Source of the DNA: DASWRT01 sp036403035
Lineage (GTDB): Bacteria; Pseudomonadota; Alphaproteobacteria; ATCC43930; CGMCC-115725
NCBI GenBank assembly: GCA_036403035.1
Contig: DASWRT010000465.1
Location: 1 to 30,858, forward strand
Direction of reading: 5' to 3'
DNA: 30,858 nucleotides
Below are positions 24,265 to 30,858 of this stretch, piece after piece (the first letter of the stretch is position 1; each line of letters opens with the position of its first letter). The notes under the pieces are model-generated. The model was given only the letters and a program-made list of their open reading frames with translations, ran no database searches and had not been told where the DNA came from. The position numbers were made by a program, and so were the translations under genes.

Positions 24265-26478
24265 ATGAGCCCGCAGAAGATCACGCCCGAGATCGTCGCC
24301 CAGCATGGCCTGACGCCGGAGGAGTACGGCCGCGCCGTCGAGATCCTCGGCCGCGAGCCGAACATCACCGAACTCGGCATCTTCTCGGTGATGTGGAGCG
24401 AGCACTGCTCCTACAAATCCTCCCGGAAGTGGCTGAAGACGCTGCCCACCACCGGTCCGCGCGTCATCTGCGGCCCCGGCGAGAACGCCGGCGTCATCGA
24501 TATCGGCGACGGGCAGGCGGCCATCTTCAAGATGGAGAGCCACAACCACCCGTCCTTCATCGAGCCGTACCAGGGCGCTGCGACCGGCGTCGGCGGCATC
24601 ATGCGCGACGTGTTCACGATGGGCGCGCGGCCGATCGCGAACCTGAACGCGCTCCGCTTCGGCAGCCCCGACCATCCGAAGACCCGCCACCTCGTCTCGG
24701 GCGTCGTCGCCGGGATCGGCGGCTACGGCAATTGCGTCGGCGTGCCGACCGTCGGCGGCGAGTGCAACTTCCACCCGTCCTACAACGGCAACATCCTCGT
24801 CAACGCGATGACGGTCGGCGTCGCGCGCGCCGACCGGATCTTCTACTCGGCCGCCGCCGGCCCCGGTAACCCGGTGATCTATGTCGGCGCCAAGACCGGC
24901 CGCGACGGCATCCACGGCGCGACCATGGCGTCCGCCGAGTTCACCGAGGAGTCCGAATCGAAGCGCCCGACCGTCCAGGTCGGCGACCCCTTCACAGAGA
25001 AGCTGCTGATCGAGGCGTGCCTGGAGCTGATGGAGAGCGACGCGATCGTCGCGATCCAGGATATGGGCGCCGCCGGCCTGACCTCCTCCTCCGTCGAGAT
25101 GGCGGACAAGGGCGGGCTGGGCATCGAGCTGGATCTCGACAACGTGCCGATGCGCGAGACCGGCATGACGCCCTACGAGATCATGCTCTCGGAAAGCCAG
25201 GAGCGCATGCTGATGATCCTGCGCCCCGGCAGCGAGGACGCGGCGCGGCGCATCTTCGAGAAGTGGGAGCTGGATTTCGCGGTGATCGGCCGCGTCACCG
25301 AGACCGGCAAGCTGGTGCTGCGGATGCATGGGCAGGTCGCCGCCGAACTGCCGGTCGAACCGCTGGTGACGCACTCGCCTGTCTACGACCGCCCCTGGGT
25401 CGCGACGCCGCAGCAGCCCGTCGTCGCGCCGGCCGAGGTTCCCGCGGCCGAGCCGATCGGAGCGCTGAAGCGCCTCCTCGCCTGCCCCGACCTCGCCTCG
25501 AAGCGGTGGATCTGGCAGCAGTACGATCATCTGGTCATGGGCAACACGGTGCGGCGCCCCGCCGCCGCCGATGCCGCGATCGTCCGTCTCGAGGACGGCG
25601 GCCGCAAGGGGCTGGCGATCGTCACGGACTGCACGCCGCGCTACTGCCAGGCCGACCCGGCCGCAGGGGGCGCGCAGGCGGTGGCCGAGACATGGCGCAA
25701 CCTGACCGCGGCCGGGGCGACGCCGATCGCGATCACCGACAACATGAATTTCGGCAACCCGGAGCGGCCGGAGATCATGGGGCAGTTCGTCGGCTGCATC
25801 GACGGCATGCGGCAGGCCTGCCTCGCGCTCGACTACCCGGTCGTCTCCGGCAACGTCTCGCTCTACAACGAGACCAACGGCAAGGGCATCCTGCCGACTC
25901 CGGCGATCGGCGGCGTCGGGATCGTCGAGGATGTGGCGAAGACCGTCGGGATCGGCTTCGCGCGTGCCGGCGACTCGATTCTGCTGATCGGCGAGACGCG
26001 CGGCCATCTCGGCTGCTCGCTCTATCTGCGCGAGATCGCCGGCGAGGAGCGCGGCGCGCCGCCGCCGGTCGACCTCGCCGCCGAGCGCCGCAACGGCGAC
26101 TTCGTCCGCGCGCAGATCGCGGCCGGGCGCGTCGCTTCCTGTCACGATCTGAGCGACGGCGGGCTGCTGGTGGCGCTTGCCGAGATGGCGATGGCCGGCG
26201 CCGTCGGCGCGGAGATCCGGCTCGGGGACGACGTTACCGGCGGGGTGCCGCCGCATGCCTTCCTGTTCGGCGAGGATCAGGCGCGTTATCTCCTCGCCGT
26301 GCCCGATCCCGATGCGGTGATCGCGGCGGCGAACGCGGCCGGCGTGCCGGTCGTCCGGCTCGGCACGGCGGGGGGCGACGCGTTGACACTGGCCGGGGTA
26401 GGTGCCATATCGAACTCGGAGTTGCGCCGCGTGAACGAGGCGTGGCTCCCGGCCTATATGGCGGCAACGGCGAGATGA
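24265..26478 (+). CDS. purL: FGAM synthetase large subunit PurL (short form)
   Basis: This encodes 737 residues, the length of the PurS-dependent form rather than the 1300-residue fused form. Family motifs include SEHCSYKSSRKWL, GENAGVIDIG, KMESHNHPSFIEPYQGAATGVGG and RDVFTMGARPIA in the first half, and DNMNFGNPE, VSGNVSLYNE and CHDLSDGGLLVAL in the second. It uses ATP and ammonia to convert FGAR to FGAM. Its stop overlaps an ATG of the following bolA frame (ATGA), but a better bolA start lies 21 bases on. Confidence 0.97.
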   Translation: MSPQKITPEIVAQHGLTPEEYGRAVEILGREPNITELGIFSVMWSEHCSYKSSRKWLKTLPTTGPRVICGPGENAGVIDIGDGQAAIFKMESHNHPSFIEPYQGAATGVGGIMRDVFTMGARPIANLNALRFGSPDHPKTRHLVSGVVAGIGGYGNCVGVPTVGGECNFHPSYNGNILVNAMTVGVARADRIFYSAAAGPGNPVIYVGAKTGRDGIHGATMASAEFTEESESKRPTVQVGDPFTEKLLIEACLELMESDAIVAIQDMGAAGLTSSSVEMADKGGLGIELDLDNVPMRETGMTPYEIMLSESQERMLMILRPGSEDAARRIFEKWELDFAVIGRVTETGKLVLRMHGQVAAELPVEPLVTHSPVYDRPWVATPQQPVVAPAEVPAAEPIGALKRLLACPDLASKRWIWQQYDHLVMGNTVRRPAAADAAIVRLEDGGRKGLAIVTDCTPRYCQADPAAGGAQAVAETWRNLTAAGATPIAITDNMNFGNPERPEIMGQFVGCIDGMRQACLALDYPVVSGNVSLYNETNGKGILPTPAIGGVGIVEDVAKTVGIGFARAGDSILLIGETRGHLGCSLYLREIAGEERGAPPPVDLAAERRNGDFVRAQIAAGRVASCHDLSDGGLLVALAEMAMAGAVGAEIRLGDDVTGGVPPHAFLFGEDQARYLLAVPDPDAVIAAANAAGVPVVRLGTAGGDALTLAGVGAISNSELRRVNEAWLPAYMAATAR

Positions 26479-26498
26479 CGCGACGCGGAGGACGTTCC

Positions 26499-26735
26499 AT
26501 GGCGATGGATGCGGCGACGATCGAGGGGCTGATCAAGGAAAGCCTGCCCGATGCGCGCGTCACCATCGAGGATCTGCGGGGCGACGGCGACCATTACGCG
26601 GCGCATGTCGTTTCTGCGGCCTTCAAGGGCAAAAGTCGCGTGCAGCAGCACCAGATGGTTTATCAGGCGCTGCGCGGCCGGATGGGTAACGAGCTGCATG
26701 CGCTGGCTCTGCAGACCAGCGTTCCCGAAGAGTGA
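26499..26735 (+). CDS. bolA: BolA-family protein
   Basis: This encodes 78 residues with the class II-like KH fold of BolA: IEGLIKESLPDARVTIEDLRGDGDHYAAHVVS, then KSRVQQHQMVYQAL and LHALAL. The conserved His in RVQQHQ is the usual ligand for a shared iron-sulfur cluster with monothiol glutaredoxin, whose gene follows. The ATG at 26499 is chosen because GGAGGA sits six bases before it; an upstream ATG at 26475 would overlap purL. Confidence 0.94.
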   Translation: MAMDAATIEGLIKESLPDARVTIEDLRGDGDHYAAHVVSAAFKGKSRVQQHQMVYQALRGRMGNELHALALQTSVPEE

Positions 26736-26763
26736 TCCCCCTCCTCAGTTCAGGACCATTGCC

Positions 26764-27102
26764 ATGAGCGACAACGCCGTCTTCGATCGGATCAAGCAGG
26801 ACATCACCGACAATCAGGTCGTGCTGTTCATGAAGGGCACGCCCGTCTTCCCGCAGTGCGGGTTCTCGGCGCGGGTCGTCCAGATCCTCACTCACCTCGG
26901 CGTCCGGTTCAAAGGCGTCGACGTGCTCGCCGATCCGTCGATCCGCCAGGGCGTCAAGGATTTCTCCAGCTGGCCGACGATCCCGCAGCTCTACGTCAAG
27001 GGCGAGTTCGTCGGCGGCTGCGACATCATCAGCGAGATGTTCGAGACCGGCGAGTTGCAGGAGCTGCTCAGCACGCGCGGCATCAACACCCGCGCCGCCT
27101 GA
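26764..27102 (+). CDS. grxD: Monothiol glutaredoxin, CGFS type
   Basis: This encodes 112 residues. The active site is CGFS in MKGTPVFPQCGFSARVVQIL, the cis-Pro region is WPTIPQLYVKGEFVGGCDI, and the C-terminus is ELQELLSTRG. It binds a 2Fe-2S cluster with glutathione and pairs with BolA in cluster trafficking; bolA is directly upstream. The gene's last codons and stop are duplicated as a 21-base tandem repeat. Confidence 0.96.
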   Translation: MSDNAVFDRIKQDITDNQVVLFMKGTPVFPQCGFSARVVQILTHLGVRFKGVDVLADPSIRQGVKDFSSWPTIPQLYVKGEFVGGCDIISEMFETGELQELLSTRGINTRAA

Positions 27103-27129
27103 GCGCGGACCCGCGCCGCCTGAGCGCCG
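27088..27129 (+). repeat. 21-base tandem duplication across the grxD stop
   Basis: 27088-27108 and 27109-27129 are two adjacent copies that differ at one or two final bases and each contain CGCGCCGCCTGAG. The first includes the grxD stop codon. It is probably a recent slippage event without effect on the protein. Confidence 0.75.
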
Positions 27130-27153
27130 CCTCGGCGATCAGCGCCTTCGATC

Positions 27154-27190
27154 AATGGCCCCGGCGGGATGTCCCGCCGGGGCCATTTCT
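27154..27190. terminator. Strong bidirectional terminator between grxD and terC-like gene
   Basis: A 14-base perfect stem (27156-27169 with 27172-27185), extended by two A-T pairs, has a two-base loop and is followed by TTTCTT. It closes the purine-bolA-grxD run and may also end the convergent TerC transcript. Confidence 0.85.
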
Positions 27191-27202
27191 TATTGCGCTC
27201 CC

Positions 27203-27973
<771 letters not shown>

Positions 27974-28023
27974 TGTCGTTCCCAATTCCGTTTATCGTTT
28001 TGGATTGTCTGGAGCCGTTCGGC

Positions 28024-29016
28024 TCACGGTGCATAGACGGTCACGGCGTGGCGCAGGACCGAAAAGCGGGCCGGCGTGGTCGTCGTGATCTCGCCGTCGG
28101 TATTGACCCGGCGCGGCTTGCGCGTGCGGATCTCGATCGCCTCGCTGTTCAGCGCTCGGACGTCGCTCCACCTCTTGTGGCGCCCGTGCCGGAAGGCCGG
28201 ATAGATCAGCGCCAGCTTCCAGGGGTGGCTGACCTCCAGGCTGTAGAGTTCGAGCTTTCCGTCGTCGATGCGGGCCCGCTCCTCGACCGCGAGGCCGGCG
28301 CCGTAGTACCGGCCGTTGCCGACCGCGATCTGCACGGTCTTGACGGCATGGGTCTCGCCGTTGGCGGTGATCCACGCCGAGAAGGGACGAGCCCGCGACA
28401 GGACCCGGATCGTCGCGAGCGCATAGCCGAACCGGCCCCAGCGCCGTTTCCGCTCCGGCGTCAGCTCGCTGGTCAATGCGACGCTGAGCCCTACGCTCGC
28501 GACGTTGAAGAAAAACCGGTCGTTCACCCGTCCGACATCGATGCGGCGCATCTTGCCGGTCGCGATCACCTTGGCGGCCCCGGCGAGATCGGCCGGTATT
28601 TCAAGGGTCCGGGCAAGGTCGTTCGCGGTCCCGAGCGGCAGGATGCCGAGCGGCAGGCCGGTTTCGACGAGCGCGGGAGCCGCTGCGTTGATCGTCCCGT
28701 CGCCCCCGCCGACGATGACGCAATCGACGGTGGCGGCGTGCCCCCGGATAAGCCCGTCGAAATGCGCCGTGTCCGCGCAGTCCGGCTCGACGAGTTCGAT
28801 CCCGGCCTCGACAAGCGCGTCCGTCGCAGCCTGTACGCCGTCACGCCCGCAGCGGCTGTCGCGGTTCACGACGAGCAGCGCGCGCCGACGCCCGGACGGC
28901 GCGACCGCGGCGGTCGCCAAGCTTTGATCGATGGACGCATCGGGCGCAGCGGTCACGAGTTCCTCCAGTGTACGGCGCGCCGTTGGGGCGCACGCGCAGA
29001 TGAAGGACTCCGACAT
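28024..29016 (-). CDS. Diacylglycerol/lipid kinase family protein (YegS/BmrU-like)
   Basis: This encodes 330 residues. The nucleotide-binding motif VGGGDGTIN is at about 102-110, followed by LGILPLGTANDLARTL and the substrate-side VGRVNDRFFFNVASVGLS; all are DAGK catalytic-domain signatures. Such kinases phosphorylate diacylglycerol, phosphatidylglycerol or sphingoid bases at the membrane; the substrate is not evident. The N-terminal 40 residues lack similarity, so a start further inside is possible. The TerC gene follows in the same direction after 50 bases. Confidence 0.9.
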   Translation of the reverse strand: MSESFICACAPTARRTLEELVTAAPDASIDQSLATAAVAPSGRRRALLVVNRDSRCGRDGVQAATDALVEAGIELVEPDCADTAHFDGLIRGHAATVDCVIVGGGDGTINAAAPALVETGLPLGILPLGTANDLARTLEIPADLAGAAKVIATGKMRRIDVGRVNDRFFFNVASVGLSVALTSELTPERKRRWGRFGYALATIRVLSRARPFSAWITANGETHAVKTVQIAVGNGRYYGAGLAVEERARIDDGKLELYSLEVSHPWKLALIYPAFRHGRHKRWSDVRALNSEAIEIRTRKPRRVNTDGEITTTTPARFSVLRHAVTVYAP

Positions 29017-29376
29017 CGCAGCCAGCGAGTGACTGCCAGAGGGGCCCGGAGCCGCAAACTGATTGCGATATCGGCCCGGCGGCGCTCCCGGTCAAGAGCT
29101 TTATGAAAGGACGCCGCTGCCAAGAATGCCGCATCAGAACTGGTCACGGCGTCGTCGACTTGGCCGCTTTGGCTTGCCGCGACCGATCATCCGGCCGCCG
29201 CCCATTTTCTCGTTACACTTTTTTAGGGCAAAACAATTGTCAATCGACGCGGAACGCGGCAGTATGTCGAACCGACGCAGCAGCGACAAACGTCGCAGTT
29301 AAAGACTATTCATCCGGACATTCCCGCCTAGCCCCGCCTAACCCATTGTCTTGATCGAACAGGGGAGGATGTGTCC
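29017..29376. other. Intergenic region between divergent genes
   Basis: These 360 bases separate the lipid kinase and the DUF1330 gene. The middle (about 29200-29260) is AT-rich for this genome and has a TTGACA on the minus strand at about 29235-29240, without a convincing -10. No gene, repeat or terminator was recognised; the short open frames have no family features or ribosome binding sites. Confidence 0.5.
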
Positions 29377-29688
29377 ATGAGTGCGGAAACCAAGTCCCCG
29401 GTCTATTTCATCGGGGAAATCGATCTGACCGATCCGGAGGGATACAAGAACGAATACCTTCCGCTCGCGCAATCCTTGATCAAGGGGCACGGCGGTCGCG
29501 TTCTCGCCGTGGGCCCTGCCACGCCGTTCGCAGGAGAGCCGCCGAAATCGCGGGTTGTCCTTATGGTCTGGGACAGCATGGAGCAACTTCAAGGATGGTT
29601 TAACTCGCCGGAGTACAGGCAAACCCGGAAAGTGGGGGAAAAACACGCGAAATACCGCAACTTCGCCATCAATGGCGTACCCCAGTAG
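29377..29688 (+). CDS. DUF1330 family protein
   Basis: This encodes 103 residues: YFIGEIDLTDPEGYKNEYLPLAQSLIKGHGGRVLA, then RVVLMVWDSMEQLQGWFNSPEYR. This is the dimeric alpha/beta ferredoxin-like pattern of DUF1330, related to EthD and monooxygenase-like small proteins, with no proven reaction. GGAGG lies eight bases before the ATG; an in-frame GTG at 29371 is too close to it. It stands alone upstream of a repeat island. Confidence 0.9.
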   Translation: MSAETKSPVYFIGEIDLTDPEGYKNEYLPLAQSLIKGHGGRVLAVGPATPFAGEPPKSRVVLMVWDSMEQLQGWFNSPEYRQTRKVGEKHAKYRNFAINGVPQ

Positions 29689-29733
29689 TCGGGGATTTGA
29701 CGGAAGCGACACGCCCGGAGCTTGGATCGGCGC

Positions 29734-29874
29734 CGTCAAGTTGGCGTGAAACATCGGCAGGCTGCGCAGGATTTGTGCTCTCAAGCAGATCGACCTCGTG
29801 TCGAATCCGCCGTGGGCCACCGCCTTTCCCGCACTTTCCTGCGCACTGGAACGGTGTTTCATGCCAACTTGACG
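29734..29874. mobile_element. MITE-like element with 19-base inverted ends
   Basis: Arms 29734-29752 and 29856-29874 are 19-base inverted repeats with one mismatch (CGTCAAGTTGGC at the left edge). The interior has no credible gene. The size, about 141 bases, and long terminal repeats suit a non-autonomous transposon or a folded RNA element. No target duplication is obvious. Confidence 0.6.
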
Positions 29875-29875
29875 A

Positions 29876-30000
29876 CTTAGCATTACTCCGCCAGGATTGC
29901 GGTTCTCGTAGCGAAATCAAAGGCTTATCGAATTGATCTCGTGCCGTTAAGTCATTGATATCGCTCCGAGGTGACATGGTTTTGGCGGAGTAGTGTTAGG
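29876..30000. mobile_element. Second element with 18-base inverted ends, abutting the first
   Basis: Arms 29876-29893 and 29983-30000 are complementary over 18 positions, of which three are G-T mismatches, so the RNA stem would be unbroken. The conserved core is ACTCCGCCA/TGGCGGAGT. It begins one base after the previous element. No gene inside. Confidence 0.55.
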
Positions 30001-30023
30001 GCTTGTCAGGGAACAACCTTTTC

Positions 30024-30138
30024 ACCGCAGAGGACGCGGAGAACCGCTGATGTACGCGGAGTTATGATTTCTTGCGGGCCGCAGGCGTGCAGCCGATCGC
30101 TCTGCGGATCTCCGCGTCTCCTCTGCGCTCTCTGCGGT
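30024..30138 (-). repeat. Dispersed imperfect-palindrome repeat, copy 2
   Basis: Ends are ACCGCAGAG and CTCTGCGGT. In reverse complement it aligns with the copy at 9739-9833, sharing CGCCTGCGGC, AAATCATA and AGCGGTTCT-like segments and the CGTCCTC(T/C)GC end. It is about 20 bases longer because of an extra CGCAGAG unit at one end. Confidence 0.75.
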
Positions 30139-30187
30139 AAAGGGGAATTCTATTTTTGCCCATCCCCTTAGCTTGGAGATTTCCCGC

Positions 30188-30858
30188 ATGTCCCATTCCG
30201 CTCCGGCGGCGGCCGGCCCGGCGCTGACGTCGCACGATCCGGCGCCTCGGCGGCAGACCGTCACATTCGACTTGGAGACTTTGAGTTGGGGCGAGCAGTA
30301 CAAGCTGCTCATCGGCACGGTCATCCCGCGCCCCATCGCCCTTGTCACGACGCTTGGCCCGGCCGGTCCCAATGCGGCGCCGTTCAGCTTCTTCAATGGG
30401 ATAGGCGTCGATCCGATGATGCTGATCATCTCGATCGGCCCTACCGTCGGACCGAAGAAAGGCACCGACAAGGATACGCTCACGAACTTGCGGGCCCTTC
30501 CCGAGTTCGTCGTGCACATCGTCGACGACGCCTCCAAGGAGAAGATGAACATCTGTTCGGCGGAGTATCCGCACGGCGTCGACGAGTCGGCGCTCGCCGG
30601 CTTCCGGACTGAGCCGTCGCGCTTCGTGCGGCCGCCCCGCATCGCCGACTGCCCCGTGCAGTTCGAATGCAAGGTGGCGGAGATACTGACGTTGGGCCGT
30701 ACGCCCTTCAACCTCGTGATCGGGGAGGTTCTCTGTATTCACTACCATGAGGGAATCGTCGACACGGACCTGCATGTCGACGTCGATCGCCTGAATACGA
30801 TCGGCCGCCTGGCCGGGAACGGCGTCTACAGCCGCATCACGGACCGCTTTACCATGCC
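30188..30858 (+). CDS. Flavin reductase-like FMN-binding protein, 3' end missing
   Basis: The frame is open from an ATG at 30188 to the window end (about 223 residues), with GGAG ten bases upstream. LLIGTVIPRPIALVTTLGPAGPNAAPFSFFNGIGVDPMMLIISIG is the start of the flavin reductase split-barrel domain that binds FMN; NLRALPEFVVHIV and CPVQFECKVAEILTLG continue it. Members supply reduced flavin or act as small flavin oxidoreductases. The remaining C-terminus lies outside the window. Confidence 0.88.
   Translation, partial: MSHSAPAAAGPALTSHDPAPRRQTVTFDLETLSWGEQYKLLIGTVIPRPIALVTTLGPAGPNAAPFSFFNGIGVDPMMLIISIGPTVGPKKGTDKDTLTNLRALPEFVVHIVDDASKEKMNICSAEYPHGVDESALAGFRTEPSRFVRPPRIADCPVQFECKVAEILTLGRTPFNLVIGEVLCIHYHEGIVDTDLHVDVDRLNTIGRLAGNGVYSRITDRFTM

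Noticed and set aside
23647..26256. An 869-codon open frame on the minus strand opposite purQ and purL
   Set aside because: It has no domain, is Arg/Asp/Val-rich as expected from GC-biased antisense, and lies wholly over two certain genes.
29669..29977. A 102-codon minus-strand frame in the repeat island
   Set aside because: It spans two inverted-repeat elements, has no ribosome binding site and no recognisable features.

Overview
The window is a GC-rich, gene-dense stretch of chromosome from an alphaproteobacterium. The assignment rests on four things. There is a DUF1476 gene (F1-ATPase zeta-type inhibitor) beside the purine genes. The order purC-purS-purQ-purL-bolA-grxD is typical of that class. 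Candidate GGAAC-N16/17-CGTT promoters match the type read by EcfG sigma factors. There is also an HTH regulator of a common alphaproteobacterial type. Genus cannot be named from the sequence alone. Long open frames on the wrong strand are frequent because of the GC bias and were set aside.

Layout. 1-7.5 kb: the 3' part of a UDP-glucuronate decarboxylase-like gene, a small lipoprotein, a pepF-ABC1 kinase pair on the minus strand, then a long-chain acyl-CoA synthetase and a zinc alcohol dehydrogenase on the plus strand. 7.5-11.9 kb: an envelope and stress block with a glycine-zipper lipoprotein, an HtrA/Deg protease, a decayed alpha/beta-hydrolase, a short Wza-like export lipoprotein and two small secreted proteins. 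Four EcfG-type promoter candidates (two perfect) sit in this block, each in the right orientation upstream of a gene. 12.1-15.8 kb: a cyclic-nucleotide-gated potassium channel, a TauD-like dioxygenase, a haloacid-dehalogenase-like hydrolase and a small hydrophilic protein. The 335-base gap between dioxygenase and hydrolase holds three stacked palindromes, one of them a perfect 56-mer. 15.9-19.6 kb: an orphan MsrQ-like haem membrane protein, then an opgC-SGNH-SGNH operon whose three genes overlap by four bases each, and a tiny membrane-protein ORF on the opposite strand. 19.8-20.9 kb: a CsbD-like protein coupled to a small lipoprotein, then an HTH regulator. 21.0-27.2 kb: the zeta-subunit gene, an NRDE/TANGO2 protein and the purine-bolA-grxD run, closed by a strong terminator. 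27.2-30.9 kb: a TerC protein, a lipid kinase, a DUF1330 protein, a repeat island and the start of a flavin-reductase-like gene that runs off the right edge.

How the genes fit together. The purine block encodes SAICAR synthetase and the three-part FGAM synthetase (PurS, PurQ, PurL), followed by the BolA/monothiol glutaredoxin pair of iron-sulfur metabolism. The opgC-SGNH operon looks like a cell-envelope glycan modification unit. Its first SGNH protein keeps the nucleophile serine but has lost the block III asparagine and the DxxH dyad that its neighbour keeps, so an active/inactive pair is likely. This is the best candidate here for an undescribed system. The next most interesting items are the EcfG promoter cluster, the 56-base palindrome directly before a ribosome binding site, and two abutting inverted-repeat elements beside a copy of a dispersed repeat whose second copy lies 20 kb away.
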